Source of the DNA: Candidatus Kuenenia stuttgartensis
GTDB lineage: Bacteria > Planctomycetota > Planctomycetia > Isosphaerales > Isosphaeraceae
NCBI GenBank assembly: GCA_945874095.1
Contig: CAMCFM010000005.1
Span: forward strand, 1 to 29,448
Direction: 5' to 3'
Length of the DNA stretch: 29,448 bases
A model generated the notes under the pieces. The model searched no databases. It worked only from the letters and a program-made list of their open reading frames with translations, and was not told where the DNA came from. Below are positions 7,412 to 15,117 of this stretch, one piece after another. Position 1 is the stretch's first letter. The number at the start of each line of letters is the position of its first letter. A program made the translations under genes and the position numbers.

Positions 7412-9439
7412 ATGAAACTCAGCGCTGTAGGATCTCGAAATTTACGGAAGTTTATGCTTAATAACGATTCCCTCGAATCGCGATGCGTACCTGCCACATT
7501 TGGTATCCCGTGGCCAAACCCGGAGCATTTGACCGTCAGCTTTGCACCTGATGAAACAACTCTGATCAGCGGGCGTCCAAATTTGTTGAATCAAACTTTA
7601 GATCAACAATTCTCGCCCGCTGCCACTCTGGCAGAATCTCCCAGTAGTCTTTGGAAAAAGTCTGTTCTTCAGGCTTTTGAAATCTGGAGCGCCCAATCGA
7701 ATATCAACTTCGGGATTGTCGGCGACAACGGATCCGAATTCGGCGCCCCTGGTCAGGTGACAGGCGACTCCCGCTTTGGTGACATCCGTATCGGTGGTGT
7801 CGAACTTGCTCCGAATGCACTCGCGGTTTCCATTCCGTTTGATCCTGGCATGGCAGGCACGTCCTCTGGCGACTTGATTTTTAATACGAGTCTGAACCTG
7901 AATAAATCGCCCGACGAATTGCTTCGGATTGCCCTCCATGAAGTGGGTCATACGCTCGGGCTGGATTCATCATTAAATCCCCAGTCTGTCATGAGTTCCC
8001 CACTTGGTTCCCGTACCACTCTGGATGACTCCGATATTCTTGCAATCCAGAGCCTTTACGGTAAACGCAGCCCTGACAGTTTCGAAACCAGATCCACAAA
8101 CAATTCGGCATCAAATGCAACCCGTCTGAAGACACAGACGAGTCGTAATGCAATCGTTCCAGTGGTTGCCTATGGCGATATCACAACTGCATCTGATGTT
8201 GATTTCTATTCAGTTGAGGTTCCATCCAAATACTCCGGTCAAGTGACTTTGAAGTTGCAGACCGGCGGACTCAGTCTGCTCAATGCAAAAATTTCGGTGA
8301 TGGACGACAAGGGCACGTTGATCCTCCAATCTGTTATACAGGATGTCGGTGGAGGCGCCGCATCAATTGTCCTTCCTTCCGTGACTTCAGGCTCGAAATT
8401 GATGATTAAAATCGAGCCGATCGCTAACAATGCATTTCAGGTCGGTTCCTACGGGCTGGCTGCGAGCTTTGACAATGCATCGCTGGTGTCGTCGGAACGT
8501 CTCTCAGAATTCCTTAAGGGAAATCACTCCGACCTCTCTCCAGAAGAGCTTGTAAATCAATTGATTGAAGGCAATTCTGGCGACCATAATAAAGACCAGG
8601 AGAATGTTCATCACTCCGCCTTGAATTATTCAGGTCGGTTTTCAGACTCTAAAGAGATTGATTCCTATCAAATCAACCCAAACGCTGACCAAGGTCCGGT
8701 TTTAACCATTCGCGTATTTTCATTGGGAACAACGGAAGTCAATCCTGAAATCGTCGTCACCAAGCCGAATGGCACAGTCATTCCTTCCAGAATCCTGATC
8801 AATGATAACGGTCAAATGACTGTTCAACTCACAGGCATGACTGGTTCAGAACCGATTCGGATCCGTCTGAAATCCGAATCAGGGCAGGTTGGTAACTACC
8901 AGATGGAAGCTTTCTTTACAAAAGTTGCATCGGAAAACAGAACTTTTCTGACAGGTCAACTCACAACCGCCTTACCGACTCTGAACTATAAATTTTATGT
9001 GGCTCAGTCACAAATCTTCCAGTTCTTAAATGCATTAAGCATTGAACCGGGTTCTAACGGAACGACCAGGATGGAAGCTTCGGTCATCGATAGCTGGGGC
9101 CAGGTGGTGTGGTCCATGAATGGTGGTGCTGGCTCTCCAGAAAGTGCTGATCCCGTGATCCTGAATACCGGTGAATATCGGTTCCAGGTCCGACTCGTCA
9201 CCACATCATCAACTCCGGTCACAGCAAATTTCAATTTGACTGGAAGTGTCATTTCTGATCCAGTTGGGCCTGGAATTATTGATGGAACTACAATTCCTCA
9301 ATATTCAGATCCTCTGATCCCACCCTCATTCACATATCCCGGCGGCATCATCATGCCTGATCCATTTTTCTGGAGCGTGATTCCCAACCCATTCTATGAC
9401 CCTTATCTTTATGCAAGTGGTGGAACCTGGATCGCTTGA
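7412..9439 (+). CDS. Exported matrixin-like metalloprotease (M10-type) with pre-peptidase-like C-terminal domains
   Basis: A 675-residue exported protein. The start at 7412 gives an N-terminus MKLSAVGSRN...LESRCVPATFG, which resembles the LE-x-R-x-x-PA motif of planctomycete surface proteins. The protease domain (about 35-215) contains LHEVGHTLGLDSS: His176, Glu177 and His180 fit HExxH, and SVMSS (192-196) fits the Met-turn. The third zinc ligand of HExxHxxGxxH is Ser186 instead of His, with Asp185 next to it. DILAIQSLYG is a typical end of matrixin domains. The rest (about 230-600) holds two or three beta-rich repeats like bacterial pre-peptidase C-terminal domains (DVDFYSVEV, EIDSYQINP). 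The gene stands alone between the kinase gene and a strong terminator. Reduced or lost proteolysis is possible. Confidence 0.75.
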   Translation: MKLSAVGSRNLRKFMLNNDSLESRCVPATFGIPWPNPEHLTVSFAPDETTLISGRPNLLNQTLDQQFSPAATLAESPSSLWKKSVLQAFEIWSAQSNINFGIVGDNGSEFGAPGQVTGDSRFGDIRIGGVELAPNALAVSIPFDPGMAGTSSGDLIFNTSLNLNKSPDELLRIALHEVGHTLGLDSSLNPQSVMSSPLGSRTTLDDSDILAIQSLYGKRSPDSFETRSTNNSASNATRLKTQTSRNAIVPVVAYGDITTASDVDFYSVEVPSKYSGQVTLKLQTGGLSLLNAKISVMDDKGTLILQSVIQDVGGGAASIVLPSVTSGSKLMIKIEPIANNAFQVGSYGLAASFDNASLVSSERLSEFLKGNHSDLSPEELVNQLIEGNSGDHNKDQENVHHSALNYSGRFSDSKEIDSYQINPNADQGPVLTIRVFSLGTTEVNPEIVVTKPNGTVIPSRILINDNGQMTVQLTGMTGSEPIRIRLKSESGQVGNYQMEAFFTKVASENRTFLTGQLTTALPTLNYKFYVAQSQIFQFLNALSIEPGSNGTTRMEASVIDSWGQVVWSMNGGAGSPESADPVILNTGEYRFQVRLVTTSSTPVTANFNLTGSVISDPVGPGIIDGTTIPQYSDPLIPPSFTYPGGIIMPDPFFWSVIPNPFYDPYLYASGGTWIA

Positions 9440-9470
9440 CTTCTGCTTGACGTAATAACATAACACATCT

Positions 9471-9500
9471 AAAAAACCGAACGAAAGTTCGGTTTTTTTT
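9471..9500 (+). terminator. Strong rho-independent terminator
   Basis: CCGAAC (9477-9482), a GAAA tetraloop and GTTCGG (9487-9492) form a perfect 6-bp stem, preceded by six A and followed by eight T. It lies 31 bases after the protease stop codon and closes the sigma factor-kinase-protease region. Confidence 0.93.
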
Positions 9501-9642
9501 GTTTTAAAGATCCGGCCTGAAATATCTTCCCGTCTTTAAAACCAACCAACCGGGGCTAGCACCAAGACCGACTAGAAAGAAGCCGCAGGGCGATAGACCA
9601 CGGTTTACTTAAAAAGCGGAAATTGTTTTAGGCCTGATCCTT
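9501..9642. other. Intergenic structured element, possible leader or small RNA
   Basis: No ORF is credible here, but the DNA has two strong complementarities. GTTTTAAAGA (9501-9510) and TCTTTAAAAC (9533-9542) are a perfect 10-bp inverted repeat with a 22-base loop. GATCCGGCCTGAAA (9509-9522) and TTTTAGGCCTGATC (9626-9639) pair at 12 of 14 positions plus one G-U wobble, which would close a domain of about 130 bases. The two stems share only bases 9509-9510. No known riboswitch family was recognised. It lies between a terminator and the sigma54 activator gene, so a leader or an independent small RNA are both possible. Confidence 0.4.
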
Positions 9643-9818
9643 ATGGTTTAAGTCAGATCTGGATTTCACGCGATTCTGCGTTTATCAAAATAATTTCTAG
9701 GTTTTTATTTTTAGTGGCGTTTCAAGTTAAGTTTATTGGCTACTGTTGTTGTGCAGTTCTGATGATTCAAAGTTGCACTCAACAAGAAGTCTTGCAGGCA
9801 AAGAGTGAAAGCACGAAC

Positions 9819-11327
9819 ATGATCAAATCGACCTTTAAAACATGGGTGATTACGGCTGAACGACAATTGGTCGAAGCACTTCATGGTTTGGAGAGCGTAA
9901 AAAATCCATTGGGTATCTCTCAAGTCAGCCCAGATCATGCGAATAAATCCAACTTCAAGCCGAAATCCAACGACATTCTCATGATTCATGTGGGTTCAGA
10001 AGGATACGAACTCAATAAGACGATCGATTTGATTGACGAACTTAAAAATACGATCTCACCAAAACGGATGATCATTATCGACGATGAATATTCTAGCAGC
10101 CGTGGCTTCCCACTCTTAACCAGTGGAGTGAAGGAATACCTCGCCCGCCCTCTGAACCTTAATCATCTGGAGCTGATTCTCAATGTGCTTAAAGTCAATG
10201 TATCACTAGAGGTAGAAGCCGAATCAGCCGAATTTGCAAGAGCCGGAAGGTTAAGTCAGGCCCCCGTTCACCTTGAGAGATCCATGAAAAGTATCGAGTT
10301 TCTTGTCGATGGTGGCGGCGACCTTCATGACAATCTGATGAAGTCCGTTTTTCGTGTCGCAAAATCAAATACAACCGTCCTGTTGGCTGGCGAAACCGGT
10401 ACTGGCAAAAGCCACTTGGCTAAGGTGATTCATCAATCTGGCGATCGTAGCGAAAAACCATTTATTACCATCAACTGCGCTGCGATTTCACCTGCTTTGT
10501 TCGAGAGTGAATTATTTGGTCACGTCAGAGGCTCATTCACAGGTGCCGATCTCGATCGGAATGGGAAACTCACGGAAGCAGCCGAAGGTACCATATTCCT
10601 CGACGAAATCGATTCCCTGCCTCTGTCACTTCAAGCCAAGCTTCTCAGAGTCTTTGAAGAGAAACTCTACGAACCTGTCGGATCAAATAAAAGCCTTCCC
10701 ATGAAAGCCCGTTTGATTGTGGCAAGTAATCGTGACCTCAAAAAAGAAGTCGCTGAAGGTCGCTTTCGTTCCGACTTATTCTATCGTCTTAATGTCGTTT
10801 CATTCGAAATTCCAGCCCTTCGTTCTCGAAAACTGCTGATCCCCGGACTCATCAAGCGGTTTCTCAACGAAACGACAACCAGAATGTCCGTGACCTGCCC
10901 ACAATTTACAGACGAAGCATTTGAACTCATGCTCAAATATCATTGGCCTGGTAATATCCGCGAACTGCGAAATGTCATCGAGCGAGCCGTCGCCCTCTGC
11001 GACCATAATACAATCACAGCGCAAGATCTCACACCAGATATGCTCCAGCACTTTCAATCCTTGAATCCATTGAAATCGACCATTCAAATCTTCTCTGACG
11101 AGCTTGACGTTAATCTGCCAGCCGTTCATACACTTAGCAACGTCGTCGAAACCCAGGAACGTGAGACCATTCTCGACTGTCTGGCACGTAACCGATTTAA
11201 TATGCTGAGAAGCGCCAAAGATCTCGGCATCTCACGAATGACTCTTTACAAGAAAATCGAAAAATATCAGATCAATCGTAAGTCCTCCGACTCCAACGTC
11301 TCGTTCAAAGCACTGAACGCTTCTTGA
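9819..11327 (+). CDS. Sigma54-dependent transcriptional activator (NtrC-type AAA+) with degenerate receiver domain
   Basis: A bacterial enhancer-binding protein of 502 residues from the ATG at 9819. The frame is open to a GTG at 9714 (537 residues), but the first 35 residues look non-coding and the receiver-like fold begins right after the ATG (KTWVITAERQLVEAL). Numbering from the GTG: receiver-like domain about 43-165, ending in GVKEYLARPLN but lacking the acidic pocket (no acidic pair after strand 1, His92 where the phosphorylated Asp is expected); AAA+ domain with Walker A GETGTGKS (226-233), sigma54-contact loop GSFTGA (273-278), Walker B FLDEID (295-300), RFRSDLFYRL and WPGNIREL; Fis-type helix-turn-helix at about 480-520. 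It precedes the secretin gene by 96 bases and probably controls the Tad locus without classical phosphorylation. The target promoter is inferred. Confidence 0.88.
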   Translation: MIKSTFKTWVITAERQLVEALHGLESVKNPLGISQVSPDHANKSNFKPKSNDILMIHVGSEGYELNKTIDLIDELKNTISPKRMIIIDDEYSSSRGFPLLTSGVKEYLARPLNLNHLELILNVLKVNVSLEVEAESAEFARAGRLSQAPVHLERSMKSIEFLVDGGGDLHDNLMKSVFRVAKSNTTVLLAGETGTGKSHLAKVIHQSGDRSEKPFITINCAAISPALFESELFGHVRGSFTGADLDRNGKLTEAAEGTIFLDEIDSLPLSLQAKLLRVFEEKLYEPVGSNKSLPMKARLIVASNRDLKKEVAEGRFRSDLFYRLNVVSFEIPALRSRKLLIPGLIKRFLNETTTRMSVTCPQFTDEAFELMLKYHWPGNIRELRNVIERAVALCDHNTITAQDLTPDMLQHFQSLNPLKSTIQIFSDELDVNLPAVHTLSNVVETQERETILDCLARNRFNMLRSAKDLGISRMTLYKKIEKYQINRKSSDSNVSFKALNAS

Positions 11328-11405
11328 ATCTTTTTCAGGAAAAAAGTCCAGTTTCTTGATCTTTATACCGATTAGATAGTTTGTACGGATTCTTGAGGCA
11401 GGTTT

Positions 11406-11421
11406 ACGACAAGGAAGTCGT
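11406..11421 (+). promoter_or_regulatory. Ribosome binding site in a hairpin loop, secretin gene
   Basis: ACGAC (11406-11410) and GTCGT (11417-11421) form a 5-bp stem whose six-base loop is AAGGAA, the likely ribosome binding site for the ATG at 11424. The site is thus displayed in, or held by, a small hairpin. Confidence 0.4.
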
Positions 11422-11423
11422 TC

Positions 11424-13418
11424 ATGCTTGGCAGTCATCATCAAATACGAAAAACCTTGCTTATCAAGAGGGCGGCACTCCGCTCGCTTGCAGCTTCAGG
11501 TTTTCTACTGATGTCAGCCAGCAATCTGACAGCTCAAAATCCAAGGGCCCCCATCCCTGAGAGTCTACCAGCGGCTCTCGAACTGGAATCTTCCGCTCAA
11601 GCGAACTCGATTCTCCAGACAGATTCTCCGTTGCCCGGTCAATTTTCTGATTCTCTTACAGGTTCCCAGGATCTGTCGCTTCATCCTGCTTTTGAGAAGG
11701 ATCCGCAGAGGCTTGTCATTGAACCATCCCCAGTGGTTCCGAAATTGACAGCCGAAAAAGCAGGTCAGTTGAAGGCCACTGAAGCCGAATTTCAAGTTCC
11801 ATTAGGCCAAGGTCGCATCCTCAGCCTGAGAGAAGAAATTACCGAAGGAAAAACCACCCCTCTGATTGCAATTGGCAATCCAGGGGTGATCGATGTGACC
11901 ATCGTTTCCGCAAAACAATTGCGTGTCACAGGTTTGCGGGTAGGCTCGACGGATTTATCGATTACAAACGCATCTGGCAGTACGATGCACTACGAAATTC
12001 AGGTCCTGGCTGACCTGACATTGTTGCAGAAAAAGCTGCGAACCACCTTTCCAGATGCCAGTATTAATCTTTCGCAAATTCAGAGCCACATCGTTGTCGA
12101 AGGCGAAGCACGCAACCAAATGCAAGTTGTAAATATTATTGGAGTTGTATCTGCTTACCTCGATACGGTCACCGCCGCCCAGCGTATGTCGATCCAAAGT
12201 CGTGGTTCTGCCGTGATCAATTCCAATCCGCTCAGGTCAGATAATGCGGTTCCACCAGATGCAACAGCATTAAATTCAAGCCCTTCAAACGGGAAAAGCA
12301 ATGTCGCAACTGAGACTGATAGCAATTCAAACGCGAATCAAAGCCTCGCTGATGCCGATACGATAGAATCCTCAGGGCAGAATCAAAGAGTCAGTGGAGC
12401 CATCCCGAACCCGTCGATCGTCAACCTGCTTCGTGTTCCGACATCGCAGCAAGTGCTTTTGAAAGTAAGGGTTGCGGAACTTAATCGGACTGCATTAAGA
12501 AATATTGGTGCAAACTTTCTCGCGATCGACGAAACAACCAAGTCGATTTTCGGAACCCAAATCGCCGGCCCTGTCAGCGCAACAGGCACTGCTGTGAATA
12601 ACTTGACAGGATCTGCAACACTAGGGGTAAACCCAATTGGAAATCGTGGTGGAACAACAGTTTATGGTATATTTCAAAACGCCAACTTTGAAATGCCTCT
12701 AAATGCAATGCGTCGCAATGGCTTGCTGAAAATTCTGGCCGAACCGAATCTTGTGGCTTTATCTGGCCAACAGTCGAGCTTTTTGGTCGGCGGAGAATAT
12801 CCCGTGCCAGTGCCTCAAGTCAGTGCTTCCGGAGTCGCTCCAACGGTCACCGTCCGATTTAAAGAATTCGGTGTCAGGCTAGGGTTTGTGCCTCATGTTC
12901 TCGATCAGGAAAATATCAGGCTGACTGTGGCACCAGAAGTCAGTGAAATCGATTTCACGATCGCCGTAACCCTCGTTGCAGGCGGTTCCCCTGTCCCTGG
13001 ACTCAATGTTCGCAGAAGCCTTACAACAGTCGAAATGAAACATGGCCAGACACTTGCAATTGCTGGGCTATTGTATCTCAAGCTGGACGGGACCACCGAT
13101 AGAATTCCAGGACTTGGCGACTTGCCTGGAATTGGACCTTTCTTTTCAAATACTTCAAATGAACGTATCGAAAAAGAACTGGTCATTCTGGTCACCCCAT
13201 ACATTGTTGAGCCGATGGAACCTGATCAGATTCCGCCTCAGCCTGGCTCTGAAGTCGGTGAACCAACCGATTGGGAGTTCTATTTCCTGAACCGGATTGA
13301 GAGCCGCAAAGGTGTTGACTTTCGGTCCACCACGGCATGGGACAACGCTCAGGAGCATCTCTATATGATGAAGATGCAATCAAAGATTCTCAAAGGTCAG
13401 GTCGGTTACAGCGAATAA
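11424..13418 (+). CDS. cpaC: Tad pilus secretin (CpaC/RcpA)
   Basis: A 664-residue outer-membrane secretin for Flp pilus export. It has an N-terminal export signal (hydrophobic ALRSLAASGFLLMSASNLTA, cleavage near residue 38), a pilus-formation N-terminal domain (about 115-195), a BON-like domain (about 195-260), a Ser/Asn-rich linker (about 265-325) and a secretin domain (about 335-595). The secretin part includes LLKVRVAELNR, ILAEPNLVALSGQQSSFLVGGE, VRLGFVPHVLD and the closing IPGLGDLPGIGPFFSN followed by ELVILVTPYIVEP. It is followed at 24 bases by the OmpA/CpaD-like gene and then a TPR lipoprotein. The ring formed by this protein is the channel for the pilus made by the opposite arm. Confidence 0.95.
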   Translation: MLGSHHQIRKTLLIKRAALRSLAASGFLLMSASNLTAQNPRAPIPESLPAALELESSAQANSILQTDSPLPGQFSDSLTGSQDLSLHPAFEKDPQRLVIEPSPVVPKLTAEKAGQLKATEAEFQVPLGQGRILSLREEITEGKTTPLIAIGNPGVIDVTIVSAKQLRVTGLRVGSTDLSITNASGSTMHYEIQVLADLTLLQKKLRTTFPDASINLSQIQSHIVVEGEARNQMQVVNIIGVVSAYLDTVTAAQRMSIQSRGSAVINSNPLRSDNAVPPDATALNSSPSNGKSNVATETDSNSNANQSLADADTIESSGQNQRVSGAIPNPSIVNLLRVPTSQQVLLKVRVAELNRTALRNIGANFLAIDETTKSIFGTQIAGPVSATGTAVNNLTGSATLGVNPIGNRGGTTVYGIFQNANFEMPLNAMRRNGLLKILAEPNLVALSGQQSSFLVGGEYPVPVPQVSASGVAPTVTVRFKEFGVRLGFVPHVLDQENIRLTVAPEVSEIDFTIAVTLVAGGSPVPGLNVRRSLTTVEMKHGQTLAIAGLLYLKLDGTTDRIPGLGDLPGIGPFFSNTSNERIEKELVILVTPYIVEPMEPDQIPPQPGSEVGEPTDWEFYFLNRIESRKGVDFRSTTAWDNAQEHLYMMKMQSKILKGQVGYSE

Positions 13419-13442
13419 CCCTCTAGAAAAGGCGCCAGTACG

Positions 13443-14225
13443 ATGCATATCAAATTGAATGATCTGGTTCGGCCAGAAAATCTGACCAAAGTGATCATAT
13501 TGGCATCGTGGGTTATTTCTTTCGACCAGAATCTGATGGGGCAGCAAAAGTCAGACAAAACGGTTCGTCAAACACGGTTTCAAGCATCTTCGGGATATTC
13601 TGGATCGCCTGAAAATCCGTCATCGAATCAAGTCGATTCAAAATGTATTTGTGTGAGAAATGCTCCAAAGAAAAAGCTGTTTCGAAAGAAATGTCGCATT
13701 CATCCTGATTTTGATGCATCGACGATATATAATCCGTTTCAGGAACAGCCACTTGGCTTGAATTTGCATGAAACCATGTCCACACAGGTCCGAAACTATG
13801 AAACCACTCGACAAATACTCTACCAATATGACTTTGTGGATGGATCAGTCGAATTAAATCAGGCAGGCAGAGCGAAACTGGGCCGGATTCAACAATCTGT
13901 TTTTTCTAACTTCGCACCCATGGTGATCGAAAATACACCACGTCAGCCTGGCCTGGATCATGCCCGGCGGTTGCATCTGGTCCAGAATCTGTCAGAGCAG
14001 GGGGTGCCCATTCCTCCGGAACGTATTATTGTGGCAGGTTCGAGAAGTCGCGGACTGACGGGCCCGGAATCAATGACGCTTTATAATAAATCCATGAGCG
14101 ACTTGAATGCAGGAGGTCCTGCCTCGGTCTCAGGTAATTCGTCAAACTCAGTCGGTGGATTAAGTGGTTCAGGGCTTCTGCCAAGCACTCAGCAAAGCGG
14201 TTCATCAAATTCGGGCAATCAGTAA
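13443..14225 (+). CDS. CpaD/OmpA-like protein of the Tad locus
   Basis: A 260-residue protein with a weak N-terminal hydrophobic segment (KVIILASWVISF, 16-27) that may be an export signal. A cysteine-containing basic stretch follows (Cys68, Cys70, Cys84). The central part (about 125-215) has the look of an OmpA- or CpaD-type periplasmic fold: FVDGSVELNQAGRAKL, VIENTPRQPGLDHARRL and ERIIVAGSRSRGLTG. The last 40 residues are low-complexity Ser/Gly/Asn. It sits between the secretin gene (24 bases) and the TPR lipoprotein gene (37 bases), where Tad loci usually carry cpaD/rcpB. A role in anchoring or stabilising the secretin is inferred from position; sequence similarity alone is weak. Confidence 0.7.
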   Translation: MHIKLNDLVRPENLTKVIILASWVISFDQNLMGQQKSDKTVRQTRFQASSGYSGSPENPSSNQVDSKCICVRNAPKKKLFRKKCRIHPDFDASTIYNPFQEQPLGLNLHETMSTQVRNYETTRQILYQYDFVDGSVELNQAGRAKLGRIQQSVFSNFAPMVIENTPRQPGLDHARRLHLVQNLSEQGVPIPPERIIVAGSRSRGLTGPESMTLYNKSMSDLNAGGPASVSGNSSNSVGGLSGSGLLPSTQQSGSSNSGNQ

Positions 14226-14262
14226 AGCTGCTTCAAAATCAATCCCAACAGATACATCGTAA

Positions 14263-15078
14263 ATGGAATCTATGAAACTCATGGCAAATCTTCCAGTCCG
14301 TCAATTAAGAAATGCAATTCCACTTCTTCTCTGCATATCTTTTATTCAACTCACTGGCTGTGGCGGATATCGCGAACGAGGCACTGGTGATATTCAAAAC
14401 CAACAGGCCGAATTTGGTTCCAAAAAACATTTCTCTGCTAAAGAACATGCCGATGTTTATTTCTCTCTGGCACGATCTGCTGAGAAACAAGGTAATCTGC
14501 AGGAAGCCATCAGGCTCTATAAAGCCACTCTTCAAAAACAGCCAAAGCAGGGCGAAGCCAACTGGAGGCTGGCCATCTGTCTTGATAAGTCTGGCAATTT
14601 TCAGGAATCAGCCTACCACTATCAGTCTGCGATAAAGTTAATGCCAGGAAATCCGGAAATATTCTGTGATTATGGCTACAGCCTTTCGCTTCAGAAAAAA
14701 TGGGAAGAGTCGGAGATCAATCTTAAGCAGTCGATTGCCATTAAACCTGATCTGAAAAGGGCTCATAATAATCTTGGCTTAGTACTTGTACAGGGCTCGA
14801 ATCTCGATGAAGCCCGTCGGGAGTTTCAACTTGGTGGACTTAATCTCGCTGACGCTCACTGGAACCTTGGCCAAATGCTGGTCTCGCAATCGCGCTGGGG
14901 AGAGGCTCGTACAGAGTTTGAGAAAATGAAGGTGATCGCTCCTGAAGATACAAAGATCGGGAAAGAACTTATGTCATTGAATCGACTGGTAGCGAAACTT
15001 GATACGATACAGAATTCAGACAAGGCCGATCATCATCTTGCAAAAGCATCTGCAATAAAATCGGCTGAGATGAAATAA
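14263..15078 (+). CDS. tadD: TadD-like TPR lipoprotein
   Basis: A 271-residue outer-membrane lipoprotein candidate. The signal peptide (about 1-32) ends in the lipobox LTGC with Cys33. At least four TPR-type repeats follow (about 60-230), for example HADVYFSLARSAEKQGNLQEA, GEANWRLAICLDKSGNFQES and KRAHNNLGLVLVQGSNLDEA. TadD proteins are TPR lipoproteins that help secretin assembly in Flp pilus systems, and this is the third gene after the secretin. The first codons contain several Met residues (1, 4 and 7), so the exact start may shift by a few codons. It is the last gene of the plus arm and converges on the tadG-like gene with 39 bases between; no terminator is visible there. Confidence 0.85.
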   Translation: MESMKLMANLPVRQLRNAIPLLLCISFIQLTGCGGYRERGTGDIQNQQAEFGSKKHFSAKEHADVYFSLARSAEKQGNLQEAIRLYKATLQKQPKQGEANWRLAICLDKSGNFQESAYHYQSAIKLMPGNPEIFCDYGYSLSLQKKWEESEINLKQSIAIKPDLKRAHNNLGLVLVQGSNLDEARREFQLGGLNLADAHWNLGQMLVSQSRWGEARTEFEKMKVIAPEDTKIGKELMSLNRLVAKLDTIQNSDKADHHLAKASAIKSAEMK

Positions 15079-15117
15079 ATTATCAGCGTCGTAACTGTCT
15101 TGGAAACATGCTCAGGC

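Noticed and set aside
9543..9625. Possible cyclic-di-GMP (GEMM) riboswitch ahead of the activator
   Set aside because: GCCGCAGGGCGATAGACC only loosely recalls the GEMM core; the conserved stems and tetraloop contact could not be found.
9714..9818. N-terminal extension of the sigma54 activator from a GTG, with a lipoprotein-like Cys-rich segment
   Set aside because: The receiver-like fold begins just after the ATG at 9819, and a lipidated cytoplasmic activator makes little sense. The extension is probably not translated, though this cannot be proved here.
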